Assembly (NCBI GenBank): GCA_000727475.1
Contig: KL647292.1
Location: 5,189,162-5,253,161 of the forward strand
Reading direction: 5' to 3'
Origin: Sarcocystis neurona
Taxonomy: Eukaryota; Apicomplexa; Conoidasida; Eucoccidiorida; Sarcocystidae
Length of the DNA stretch: 64,000 nucleotides
Shown here: piece after piece, positions 1 to 9,779 of the stretch
How the letters are laid out: every line of letters begins with the position of its first letter
Position numbering within the stretch: the stretch's first letter is position 1
Made by a program: the position numbers and the translations under genes
Notes under the pieces: generated by a model
Databases searched by the model: none
What the model was told of the DNA's origin: nothing
Seen by the model: only the letters and a program-made list of their open reading frames with translations

Positions 1-830
1 GCGGAGACGCCATTGTGGGGAGGTCTGGCGGGGAGGAGGGGGGGGCGAAAAGGAAAGGCAGAGAACACGGGGAGACCACCGGTCCGGGAGGAGAGCACGG
101 GCCCGGTACGACAGAGCGGACGGGACACACGTGTAGAGCGCGCGCGGCAGAAGAGAAGAAGAGAGCAGCAGGAGGAGACGGAAAAGGCGGCAAAAAGGAG
201 AAGCCACCGCAGGGAAGAGAAGGCGCAGCAAGTGCCCGGGGGGATTCGGATGTCACAGAGGCGAATGTGAAAGAAAAAGAGATGAAAAGGAGAACGACGA
301 GAAGAGGGAGGGGGACGGGAAGAAGGCGCGCGGGACGCGGGAAGGGGCCGGAGGAGGACGCGGAGGAGACGAGGACGGGAAGCACCGCGAGCCGACGTGA
401 CAGCAGGAGAGTCGCGCGGCGGACGGCGGAGAAGACGCACACGAAGTGTGGCCGGCGCGAAGGGGGGGACGAAGGGAGGGACACAAAAGCAGCAAGACCG
501 AAGAACCAAAACGAGGAAGACACACCCTGCAAGAAGGCAGAGAAGACCGCGCGGCAACTGCCGGAGACCGCGTCTCAGGAGGGACCCCCCAAGAGGCACA
601 CGCGACGCTACAGCGACTGGCGAGGGAAAGCGGGCAAATTTGGAGAAGCGCCGACTCAGAGAGAATGGAAGACGTATGGGAAGACGAACAACCGCGGAAC
701 AACGTGAAAGGGGGTCAGTCGAGGGGAGGAAAAGAGGGGGTACGTTCCTCGCGTTTCGAAGATAGACCGGGCAAGACGAAGTGAAGAACAGCGGAGAGGC
801 GGAGACGTCTCCCTTCTTCTGTCTGGTCTT
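1..830. repeat. Purine-rich low-complexity tract
   Basis: The plus strand is dominated by G and A (GGAGG, GAAGA, GGGACG runs), so several plus frames stay open for 100-230 codons because stop codons other than TGA are rare in such sequence. The hypothetical proteins are almost only Arg, Lys, Gly, Glu and Thr without any domain. I read this as non-coding simple sequence, possibly an intron or intergenic spacer, and not as a gene. Similar tracts recur at 14.5-15.5, 23.8-24.0 and 50.5-51.2 kb. Confidence 0.6.
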
Positions 831-1333
831 ACGCAGACAGACACGTATGACGCGGATACGTAAGCGCCGCCCTCCTATGTACACATAGGCGTCTCGAGGG
901 GTAAATATAGAGCAGTGAAAAAGTCTACTCACGTACGCGTTCACATAGGTGAAAGCAGCCGAATATGTTCTATACAAACATCCAGTTCCACACATACATA
1001 TACATACCATAGTAGAGAGGCACAGCTATTATACATGAACATACATATGCAGATATATACGTATGTGTGTAGATAGCGGGACAATAGATATCTCCAGCGG
1101 AAAGGTGTGTGGATGTGAATGTGGTGGTGGACAGAGATATTAGACGAAGACGACAGACTTGCAGAGATGACGTATGGACACGCGTCCATGCTTGTGCAGT
1201 CTGCGGTCGGAGACAAAACAGAGGGGCCCGGGCGGTGGCGGGCAGGAACGCAGCTGGTGGCCGTGTGGCTTCTCTCTCTGAGGAGACGAGACGGAGACGG
1301 AGACAGGCGCCAGCAAAGGCGGGGGAGAAGCAG

Positions 1334-1445
1334 ATGTCGCAGACCGCAGCACAGCTGCAGGGCCGTGAAAGATATAGGGAAGTGCAGGAGGGACTCGAAG
1401 AAGCCCAGGAACTCGAAGAAGCTCAGAAGATGCTCTCAGATTACG
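1334..1445 (+). CDS. Candidate coiled-coil exon
   Basis: An open stretch preceded by AG (GAAGCAG) and followed by a possible donor (TTACG|GTGGCG) encodes 37 residues starting at a Met, with a strongly helical, charged pattern (EGLEEAQELEEAQKML). The codons look like coding DNA, unlike the flanking Arg-rich frames. It ends in phase 1 and could join a second charged exon starting near 2539 in the matching phase (residues HEKADPLKRLEERSG), which runs to a possible donor at about 2621 or 2676. I do not recognise the protein. Upstream exons are not visible. Confidence 0.35.
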
Positions 1446-1834
1446 GTGGCGGGCGCGTGGCTCACAGACGCCGAAAGTGGGGGACGGACTGGCCGGGGGA
1501 TGGAGACGCAGAGAAAAGAGGAGACAAATTGAGAGGAGAGGAAACGTAGTACGGGGAGCCCGCACTTGTCTCTCGGACACACGTACACGCCGCAGAAGTG
1601 CAGACAGGGCAGCAGCAGACCACCCGGAGGCTGCTGAAGAGAGAAACTGCAGGGGAACAGAGGTGGTCACGACGCCTAGCCTTTCGGCACCCAGGACTGA
1701 AAAGGCAGCAGAGAAAAGCCCTCTAACTAACGCGTCTATCAATTAGAAACCGCAACCCTGTCCCTCTTTTCCACTGTGCGGCGCACGGCGTCCTCCTACC
1801 CCCCTCTCGAAACTGCAACGCACAAACAAAATCC

Positions 1835-2400
1835 GCAGCTTCTGCTGCTCCTGTAGCAGCCGCCGTTGTCGCTGTAGCTGCTGCTGCTGTTGCTGTAGCT
1901 GCTGCTGTTGCTGTGGCTGCTGCTGCTGATGTGGCTGCTGGTGTACGGACTGCCCGCAGCTGGGAAAATCCCACCCTGCTACGCCAAGACGGTTACACCT
2001 CGAAGAAACACACCCCCGCGCGTCAGGTGCTGCACGCCAATGCCCTGCAGTTGCTTCCGTCCGTTTGCTGCTGCGCTGCCCTGGTGCTGTAGTTCCTGCC
2101 GCACTCGGATGCTGCCGATGCCGCCGTTGCTGCTCCTACTGCTGCGGCTGCGGCATTCTGGACTGCTGTGGCTGCGGCGGCAGCTCTTTGACGATGCCGC
2201 GCTGCGGCTACAGTTGCTGCTCCTATGTAGCTCTCTGAGCTGGTGCTGTCGTTCTTGCTGATCAGCTGCGCTTGTTGCTGCTGCTGTGTGCCGTGCTGTA
2301 GCTCCACACCACCGCCCACAGGTGTTTCCCGTGTTGTTGCGCGGCTTCCCCTGCTGCTGCTGCTGCTACTGAATTTCTACGGGCTTCCTCGGAGGCAGTT
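1835..2400. repeat. CTG/CAG triplet-rich block
   Basis: Dense CTG triplets on the plus strand (CAG on the minus strand), interrupted by GCTGTTGCTGTAGCTGC-type variants. All six frames are wholly or partly open, giving poly-Leu, poly-Ala, poly-Gln or poly-Cys. This is the repeat class that encodes homopolymeric amino-acid repeats in Eimeria genes. Strand and frame of any real coding use cannot be fixed from this stretch alone. Confidence 0.7.
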
Positions 2401-2492
2401 TTCTGCAGCTGTGTAAGGGTTTGCACTTGAGGCTTGCTAAGCCGAGAACAGACCTCGTGTGGAAGACGTTGCTGCTCTTCAGGAGTCCGCTG
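2262..2492 (-). CDS. Candidate terminal exon, Gln/Ala-rich
   Basis: On the minus strand a strong pyrimidine tract ending CACTGCAG precedes an open frame that begins QRTPEEQQRLPHEV, continues with a helical SKPQVQTLTQLQKTASEEA segment, and then an Ala run encoded by CAG-type triplets, reaching a stop at the left end (76 residues). The composition is soluble and protein-like. No family is recognised. It lies between plus-strand candidate exons, so either it is nested in an intron of that gene or one of the two strands is misread. Confidence 0.4.
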   Translation of the reverse strand, partial: QRTPEEQQRLPHEVCSRLSKPQVQTLTQLQKTASEEARRNSVAAAAAGEAAQQHGKHLWAVVWSYSTAHSSSNKRS

Positions 2493-2728
2493 CTGCAGTG
2501 CACACAAAGGGAGGAACAGAGGTACCTTAGATAGGCAGCTGCACGCCACGAGAAAGCAGATCCATTGAAAAGACTGGAAGAGCGCAGCGGCACGTTAAAA
2601 ACAGTTCTCGTATCTGTACAGGTGGAGAGCAACGTAGAGAATGAAAAGGGCACCGTCTCCTTTCTGAGCAAGCGCGTGCGATAACGACGGGAGTGAGACA
2701 AACTGCAGGACGACGGCAACTAACGAAG

Positions 2729-3115
2729 AAGCCTTTCTACGGAAGAACTGTTGCTGCACCATCGGCAAGCCCTGAGCGAGGCAGCGCAACACCCGGAGGA
2801 AGGGAAGAAGAGAAGGCCCGACACGGTGCTGTGTTGCTGGACCGCGGCCATGAACATCGCGCACGCAAAAGTAGACAGTCTCGCACGAAGAGGTGAGAAA
2901 GGGAAGAAATCACCGGCAAGCTTGCAAGCAGTGGAAAAAGAGAGGATATTTAGAAAATGCGAAAGGACCCGGCGTCGCCACCACGGAGGGCAGAGCCGAT
3001 GAGAGTGCGCGCAGTTGACTGTCAGGACCCCCGCCAAAAGGATGCTGCCGATGAAATTTTTTGTGCTTCTTCCTCCTCTTCGCCTTCTGGAAAGAAAGAA
3101 TGCGTGTCTTCGTAG
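2729..3115 (+). CDS. 3' end of an unidentified gene, two exons
   Basis: Exon 2729-2892 encodes 54 codons (STEELLLHHRQALSEAAQ... AAMNIAHAKVDSLARR) and ends at an excellent donor, AGAG|GTGAGAAAG, in phase 1. The next acceptor, TGCGCGCAG at 3014, opens exon 3015-3115 in the complementary phase and adds DCQDPRQKDAADEIF, a Ser run and KKECVSS before TAG. The phase agreement and the charged, helical composition support a real gene. The acceptor at 2728 needs phase 2 from an upstream exon; the exon near 2535-2676 ends most naturally in phase 0, so that join is unresolved. Product unknown. Confidence 0.5.
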
Positions 3116-4196
3116 AGAGGCAGCAAATGGGAACGCGGAAACCTACGAAAATGACAACCCCCACCCTGCAGCACAGATAGATGCAGTCTCAGCAGCTGCA
3201 GCAGAAGACCACCAGAAGAAGAAAAGGAGCAGCATGTACGGCACAGCAGCATGTAAACCAGCCCACGGAGCATGTGCTGCTGCAGGTCAGCACTCTGAGG
3301 AGCAGCAGCAGCGGAAAAAAAAACGGAGCCCACGCAATAGCAGTTCTTCCGTCCATCGCAGAAGGACGAGGAGCAGCCGCAACGGAAGGATCGGAGAATT
3401 CTTCCTGACACTGCGCAAGAGGAGGAGGAGCACCAGCTGCAGCAGCGACTGCATGCGCTGCCGTACTTGCAGGTGCAGGTGCAGAGGGCCACCAACGCGC
3501 CACACAGACGCATCGTCCACCGGAGAAGTGCAACTTCTCTTGATAGTTCAAGCATAGAGAGTAGAACGTCCAGCAAGTGGTGTTCTGACAGAAGGCCACC
3601 AATGCAACAGAGGGAGCAGCGGCAGCAGCAGCAGTCGACGACGCGGCAGCGAAGGCTGCACCTCCGTGCCTTCTCCACGGTACCTCCTCCAGATTTAACG
3701 TCTCCACCTTACCATCTTCCTGTACACGTACCACGTGGCGTAGACTCACGCGCAAAACCACAAACATACTCGTAAATATATATATATATATATATTTGTA
3801 GACTTGGAGGGAGCGCACCAGCAGTATGGGTATTCGTGCATATACACATCTGTATACCTGCCCACGTATCCGTCAAGATATACCTTGGAAGGTACATATT
3901 ATACGCATACATAGACAAGTGGGTACGTACATAACTAATTATATGTGTGTGTACAGCATTAGCAGGACGTGCGTACAGACACATATACTGACGTAGGCTC
4001 TCTTCTTACATACACAAAAGGATGTACACACACGTACTTACAACGCACAATAAGACACAAATACACGTACATACGCAGGGTGTGACGCACACCTGTGGCC
4101 ACACGTATCTATACACACCTTGTCATACATGTACATATCCACATAGGTATATACATACTTACGTGTGAACCTTAACGTTAAGCACAGAATGTCGAA

Positions 4197-4310
4197 CAAG
4201 CTCACAGGTACACAAGAAACAAATGAACAGATTTACAAATCTATATATTTACAAGCTCACAGGTCCACAGAGCGAATTAAGTGAACGGACTTACAAATCT
4301 ATACATTCAC
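4197..4310. repeat. Two-copy tandem duplication, about 55 bp
   Basis: The segment starting ACAAGCTCACAGGTACACA near 4197 recurs at about 4252 as ACAAGCTCACAGGTCCACA, and each copy is followed by a TTACAAATCTATA element. The copies differ by scattered substitutions and a few small length differences. Confidence 0.6.
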
Positions 4311-4375
4311 ATATGAGTGGACATCGAGAGCAGGTGAAGGCCCTCTCTGCTTGTTGTGGGGAATATACGAGTAAC

Positions 4376-4534
4376 TTTTGCACGAGTGCGCCAGCAGCAG
4401 CCGTGAGGGGGGGTCTGCAGCAGGCGAGACAGCGCCAGACCAACGACTACTCGAGCAGCATCAGCAGCAGGATGCTTCTTGCGAATTGAAGCAGGAAAAG
4501 CTCTTCGCCAGTCTTTGCTGTACGAAGCAACCTG
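4376..4534 (-). CDS. Candidate internal exon
   Basis: Preceded by TTGCAG and ending AAA|GTTACT, this 53-codon segment reads QVASYSKDWRRAFPASIRKK, then an Ala/Val-rich helix and a Cys-containing tail. Basic and aromatic residues are well mixed and codons end often in T, unlike the repeat-derived frames nearby. Both borders are in phase 0. No neighbour exon could be tied to it. Not recognised. Confidence 0.35.
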
Positions 4535-5689
4535 CTGCAACGGCCCCCTGCTACAGTAATTTCATACATTCGATGCAACATGACGAATTTCTTTTTTCTC
4601 TTCAGTCGAGGCCACATCCTGTGCATGCGCGCGGACGAAACACATTCAAGTGTTCCTGCATCTGTCCTCTGTTGCAGCACTTGTGAAAATCGGTGCATCT
4701 TCTTACTCACAAGCCATCACACAAGAGAGCACATATATTAGAAGTATTACCAGCAGAAGCTGCAAGCGCCAAACGCTGTCGTAGATTGGAAATAAAAGTC
4801 GTCACCGTGCGCTCGCGGGACGGTCCACAACACGCGTATACATATAGATATATATATATATATATATGTACATACATATACATACAGGCAAATATACATG
4901 CACCATGGAGCATACGCTGAAGCGAAACTACGTTGGAGACCTGTACATGCCAAGAACACGACTGCTCTGTCTCCGTACCATATATGTGCACACACGACAT
5001 AGTGTAAAACGCAGAAAGTAACACAGTTGAACTATTCGAAGAAGGCAGACGCAGACGCTGTCGAATACGATCCTGGCTATCCCTGTATATAGACCCACAT
5101 GCATGTGTGTGTGTGTGTGTGTGAATGTCCGTGTATGCTTTAGTTCAGATACGTATAAAAACATGCGTGGTTGACAATACCTGTCGTGTCTGGCTGGACA
5201 CACCTGGCGATGGATGACACTGCTGTCAGGAAGTGTGTTTTTCAGCGGTGACCGTTGAGTGAGTGCCAGTATCGTCGGCAGGATATGTGCCTGTGCGGAC
5301 GTTATTCTCTGACGTACCAGCATATATTAGTAGCTCCCTCTACAGAAAGACACACCGTACACGCCCGCGTTCAAGCGACGTTTTCACTTTACACATAGCA
5401 TATTTACACATGTATATACGCACATGTTTACTCAGTCATAAGTGTGTGCATCCTCACGTGTGTATGGGCAAACGCTTTACACATGTATACAGGCCACACG
5501 TGTGGGTGTAATTTCGTGTCTATCTTGAATAGATACACATATATATATTCTCGTACGTGAAATCTGCGGGCGTTCAGGAGCAAGTCTGTCTCACATACCT
5601 GCATGTAACTGAGTATCAATACACACGTCTCCCAGCTTCTATGTGTGTATATACACAACTAATTGATATTGCGTCCGTTAATGTGTAGA

Positions 5690-5830
5690 TATGAGAGTCA
5701 TGCTGCTGCTTAGTTTCTCGGTAGCGGGTGATGTGGGGCGCAGCGAGGATACGGGTGAAGCAATCTAGGTCAGTGGCACCTCTAGGGGGTCTTCTGCTCA
5801 GAGTTGTATGCAGTTTGTGTTCTTTCACTG
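5690..5830 (-). CDS. Candidate exon
   Basis: After CTCTGCAG on the minus strand an open frame reads VKEHKLHTTLSRRPPRG and continues with DLDCFTRILAAPHITRYRE. It looks like soluble protein, but no convincing donor is visible at its left end. On the plus strand the same DNA starts MRVMLLLSFSVAG from 5691, which could be a short signal-peptide exon followed by TCTAG|GTCAGT at about 5769, so the strand is uncertain. Confidence 0.25.
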
Positions 5831-6364
5831 CTGCAGAGGCACTTGACAGATGTCTTGACGTGACACGCTGATGCGTTTACATGACTCATACCTCCTCTCT
5901 CTATTCTGAGGAAAGTTGTGTAGTGTCCAAAATTATGGTCACACAGGCATTCACCTCCTCACCCTCTACGAGGGAGCCAGTTGGTCTTCTTTATGCAAGC
6001 GTGAATGTATACACACACAAATTCATGTAAGGCCTGTCGTTTCACGTACACGCGCAAAGAAGAAACCTACATGTATACTTTCACTATAAGTGGATACGAA
6101 ATTAACTCTCCATATGCATACCTGCTTCGTTCACCCTCCTCCTCTATAAACATGTCCATATGTGACTGCAGGCGTTTGCGTCGATGGACTTGGCAACACA
6201 TGCCTTTGCAAATGAAAACGCGAACTCTAATGAGTGATTGCTTTACGGTCAAAACAAGAAGGTATGAAGAGAACACCCACACTGTAGCATCGTCCGCATG
6301 ACTCTCCAGTCGGAGAGTTGAGCTGCAGTAAGCTCGGCATTGTCCGAGACCATGAACACAATAC

Positions 6365-6420
6365 CTGCGCATGCTGCTGAAGTGAACGAGAGCCTTTGTG
6401 AGCTGCACCGCAAAGTTCAT
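6365..6420 (-). CDS. Candidate first coding exon
   Basis: ATG at 6420 opens MNFAVQLTKALVHFSSMR and runs to a good donor, GCGCAG|GTATTG, in phase 2. The short amphipathic N-terminus resembles an organelle-targeting leader, which is inference. It would be divergent from the plus-strand start at 6474, only about 50 bases away, so the two calls may exclude each other. Confidence 0.3.
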
Positions 6421-6473
6421 CGCTTGCCTCTTCTCCTTTTTTCAAACAACGCTTGTGGGCACTGCTCTCTGTG

Positions 6474-6759
6474 ATGCCGCCCCTGCTGACGGACGTGCTG
6501 GCGCTCCTGCTGCATTTCCTGCCGTCACCAAAGGTGAGTTAGGGTCGGAGAATGATGCGCCTCAAAATCCCCTATGTGTGGTATTCGTTGCGTGGCTGGT
6601 GTTACTGTAAGACGCTTTGCTGCGCTTGGTGTCTTTGCTGCTGCACCTCAGGCAATAGGTGTGTTGCTGCTGTCTCTGCTGCCCAGGACTTGCTTTCTAG
6701 AGGACCCCCTCGGCCGTTTCGATGTCACGCTTTTTCTGTTTCTCCTTTCGCGTCGCTGA
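6474..6759 (+). CDS. Small hydrophobic protein, two exons
   Basis: Exon 6474-6533 reads MPPLLTDVLALLLHFLPSPK and stops at a textbook donor, CAAAG|GTGAGTT, in phase 0. A pyrimidine-rich acceptor ending CACCTCAG precedes exon 6652-6759, which continues in phase 0 with AIGVLLLSLLPRTCFLEDP and FDVTLFLFLLSRR before TGA. The product would be 55 residues with two or three hydrophobic stretches, so probably membrane-bound. Splice quality is high, but a 55-residue protein cannot be told from chance with certainty, and further exons may exist. Confidence 0.4.
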
Positions 6760-7014
6760 CTTCCTTTCGTGTCCCTTCTTGACTAGCTTACTGCTTCTTC
6801 ACCTGTCTCTCTGTTTACCGTGTCTTGTCCCCTTTTTCTACATTTCGCTTCTCCATCCCGCTCCCATTGGTATTCGTCCCCAGTTTTGCAGCAGAAATCG
6901 CAAGGACATCCGAGGGAGCTGCACTTGGGGTTTCTTGCTGTGAAGTGTTTCGTAAGTTGCTTCGCCTTTCACACGTGTTTGAACAAGAGTCTTAGCTGTC
7001 CTCACGGAGCCACG

Positions 7015-7140
7015 ATGCTGCGCGTGCTGTCGCAGCTGCGTTTCAAAGGAGCCAGCCGCCCCATGCGGTCCCCCAGATGCGCTCAGGCGAGCGCAAGTCT
7101 CAGCGAATACATGTCTACACATGCAGAGACACGCGTGTAA
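7015..7140 (+). CDS. Candidate N-terminal exon with leader-like sequence
   Basis: ATG in the context CCACGATGC opens MLRVLSQLRFKGASRPMRSP, rich in Arg, Ser and Leu with no acidic residue in the first 30, as in mitochondrial presequences. A possible donor follows at GCGCAA|GTCTC (about 7101); otherwise the frame runs on to a stop at 7140. No downstream exon was found, so this remains a weak call. Confidence 0.25.
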   Translation: MLRVLSQLRFKGASRPMRSPRCAQASASLSEYMSTHAETRV

Positions 7141-7171
7141 TGGGCAGAGCGCAGTGGAACAGAGAAAAACG

Positions 7172-7372
7172 CTACTGCATTGCATGCAAAATCCGTCCGG
7201 CTCTGTCAAGTCGTTTGCAACGGTGCTCTAGCGCGCATTCTCGTCTGAAAACGCGTTGATACGTGTGTGCGTGAGTGCGGCTGCTTGGTATTACGACTTC
7301 CCGAATGTGTGAAGGTTGTAGGTTCGTCAAAGAGGAAAGAAACCGTCCTGCTGCATCTGCTGGTTTTGCCTC
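7172..7372 (-). CDS. 3' terminal exon of an unidentified gene
   Basis: The acceptor CAGTGCAG on the minus strand opens a phase-0 frame of 66 codons to TAG: EAKPADAAGRFLSSLTNLQP, then SHIREVVIPSSRTHAHTYQR and ECALEHRCKRLDRAGRILHA. It mixes charged and hydrophobic residues as in a helical soluble domain. The upstream part would lie in the CAG-rich region above 7.38 kb. Not recognised. Confidence 0.45.
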   Translation of the reverse strand, partial: EAKPADAAGRFLSSLTNLQPSHIREVVIPSSRTHAHTYQRVFRRECALEHRCKRLDRAGRILHAMQ

Positions 7373-7929
7373 CTGCACTGCAGCAGCGACCAGTCGTCGT
7401 GCTTCCGGTGTCCGACGACGACAGCAGCAGCAGCAGCAGAAAGACGTGAGGTTGTTCTCCTCTGTCTAATTCTGTCTCCTGCAACAGCAGCAGCAGCACG
7501 TTTCTTTTCACTCAAAGCGCAGAAGGGACTGACTGCTTCTCTACCCATAGGTGCGTGTACAAATCTTGAGTGTGTATAAATGTGCAAGCGTCCACGAGAT
7601 TCGCACAGTCCGCGGTCTCTCTCTGTCCCGGCCTATAAATAGAAATCTGCGGGTATGTAGACAGGCCTTCATGTATCCGAAGAGCAGAACACATATTTCT
7701 CCATGCCCAGATGTGACAATACTTCTAAATATACATGTGTATACACAGTCCGTCAAAACGTAAGGGGGCACAAGTAATCCGCCCACACCTCTACATGTCT
7801 GTATATTAAATCCATGCAGCTGTTGGTGCGTCCCGTACAAGTCATCCGTGTTTCTTGCAAGCCCGCGCGGTGAAGTGATGCTGCAGCGCGGCAGGAACAG
7901 GTAGAGCCCGAAGAGGAAGAGCGGCGCAC

Positions 7930-9370
7930 CGGCCGCAGGAGAAGCAGTGCAAATTCGACACAGCAGGTGTTACACCTTCGAGTACCGCTCTTGCACGGTC
8001 CAGACGAACTCTTCGCCGCAGAAGCAGCAAGAGGAGCTGCAGCAGCAGAAGCGGCACTAGGATTTGAAGAGCAGCAGCAGCAGGGGGGAGCAGCAGTCGA
8101 GAAGGAACCGGCTGGTCTCGAAAGCAGCAACTGCGTGTGCGGCAGCACCTTTTGCGGCTCTGTTACCGCAGCTCATTTTCTCTCCAGAAGATATGCAAGA
8201 CATTCAAACGGTGCGATATCTCACACGCCCGCAGGCGTGCGACACAGCAGCAGGAGCAGCAAGTATAGTAGCAGCCGAAGGGGAGCAACAGCGACACGGT
8301 GACGGTGAACAAAGCGGCAGAAGATGCAGTAGCAACAGGATCCGCAGCAGCAGCAGCCATAACAGCAGCAGAGACAGCAGCGGCCAGAGAGGCAGAAGCA
8401 CCCGCAGACGCGGACCTAGCAGTGGCAGGACGAGCACCAAAGGCAGTCGAAACGCCAACAGCAGCAGCAACTCCAGCTCCTCGTACAGCAACAGCAAGAA
8501 AAGCAAGAGAAGCAGTTCTGACGGCCGGGAGAGCACACAGGTATCCAGTAGTGACTTGCGAAAGTCTCACAGCGGAGGCAGCGACGGGTGTTGTGGCGCG
8601 TGGCGCAAAGCGACTTTCTGCGTCTCTCTGTGAAGACCAGGACGGCGTCCCCCGGTTTCGTTCGACACTACTGATGTGCCACATATATTCTTCATGCCTC
8701 CGCCCTTCTTGTCCCCTCCCCGCCCACATGTTTTATACACAAAGACGAGAGGAACCTGAAGCATTCAGCAGGCAGTACCTTAGGTCTCTTCCCCAATAGT
8801 GAAAAGAGAGAACGGCAAAAGGGCTACTATTGGGCTGCCTCTCGGATCAACTGCTTCTGCCAAGGGTTTTGACGCTGCTATTCTGTCTGCCTCGGCTGCT
8901 CCGCATGCAACTGCCTCTCTCGTTCCTCGAAAAGTTGACGCCGTCTCCGAGCACGTTGCTGCTCCTGCGTTTGGCGCTGCTGGTGCGGCCGCCGCTCCCG
9001 TCTCTGTACCTGATGCGGCAGGGAACACTGCATTGCTGCTGCTGCTGCTTCTACTCTTCGAAGGAGTCAACGCGGAGCCCTGTGAGTCCTTCGAAGACGC
9101 CATCGGCGACAGCGCCCAACCCACAAGACAGCAGCGTAAAACCCTGCGGAAGCGCAGAGCAACAGCGGCAGCAGCAGCGACAGCAGCGTCAGCAGCCACT
9201 CCCGGTGCCGCAGCACCGACGCCCTTAGCGGCAATATCTGCAGCAGCAGTAGCGGCACCAGCGGCATCTGTAGCAGCAGCACCAGCAACAAAAAAAGCGC
9301 CTGCAGCGAGAGCTGTAGCAGTCACGCCAGCACGGCGGCAGCAGCAGCACTTGCGGCAACAGTCGTAGCA
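7930..9370 (+). CDS. CAG-rich coding block, probable alanine-rich protein
   Basis: Several plus-strand frames look coding. 7967-8150 reads GPDELFAAEAARGAAAAEAA with a Gln run. After an acceptor (TTACCGCAG, 8171) another frame reads LIFSPEDMQDIQTVRYLTRP followed by ACDTAAGAASIVAAEG. 8299-8640 is almost pure Ala with Lys/Glu, and 8799-9368 gives SAKGFDAAILSASAAPHATA and long Ala/Pro stretches. They probably belong to one or two genes with CAG-encoded homopolymers, but I cannot set the intron borders. Minus-strand frames here are Leu/Cys/Ala-rich and less convincing, except LIYRHVEVWADYLCPLTF at 7753-7830. Confidence 0.35.
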
Positions 9371-9599
9371 ACAGCAGCAAGCCTCGCAACGGTGGCCGCA
9401 GCCGGGCCGTCGCAGCAGCACAAGCAGCGCGTGGAACGGCAACGCTCGCATTAGCAGCGGCGGCCGCAGCAGCGAGACCAGCCTCCGCATCCACTGCAGC
9501 AGCACTTCATGTAGCAGCGGCAGAGCTGCGAAGACGCGGGAAGGACGCGCGCAACAGCAACGGCAGAACAAGGCGCTGCTCCCAGTCGAACAGCAGGGG

Positions 9600-9770
9600 G
9601 TGTTGCAGGAGCCACAGGAAGACTTCGGTCTGTCACGGTCGCAGCAGCAGCAGACAGATGAAGTTTTCTATGCAGGAACATCACTGGACGTCCTCGTCGT
9701 GTGTGCAGAGCGCGGCGATCTCTCTCTATATCTACAACACCTCAAGACACAGATACAAATATATACGCAT
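9600..9770 (+). CDS. Candidate exon after CAG block
   Basis: The plus frame reads LQEPQEDFGLSRSQQQQTDE, VFYAGTSLDVLVVCAERGDL and SLYLQHLKTQ before running into TA repeats. The non-repetitive part has balanced, protein-like composition. No donor is obvious before the microsatellite at 9.76 kb. Confidence 0.35.
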
Positions 9771-9779
9771 ATATATTTG

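Larger units (their letters stand above)
3770..5560. repeat. AT-rich simple-sequence region
   Basis: Mostly (TA)n, TATG and TACA repeats, with a pure TA run at about 3776-3796 and another near 4849-4866, and a GT run at about 5105-5121. Tyr/Ile/His-rich reading frames here are products of these repeats. Apart from the candidate exon at 4376-4534 I see no gene. Confidence 0.6.

Noticed and set aside
15..707. 230-codon plus-strand ORF
   Set aside because: Composition is that of the purine-rich tract (Arg, Lys, Gly, Glu, Thr); overlapping frames are open too and no domain or splice site supports it.
1140..1742. 200-codon minus-strand ORF
   Set aside because: Ser/Leu/Arg/Pro-rich antisense of the candidate coiled-coil exon and of purine-rich DNA; only a short stretch near 1.6 kb looks protein-like.
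4840..4920. Telomere-like or satellite array
   Set aside because: The sequence is TA/TACA simple repeat; no TTTAGGG-type unit occurs in the window.
8780..9571. 263-codon minus-strand ORF
   Set aside because: Mainly Cys/Leu/Ala from CTG triplets; the plus strand of the same DNA reads better, so I treat it as an antisense shadow.
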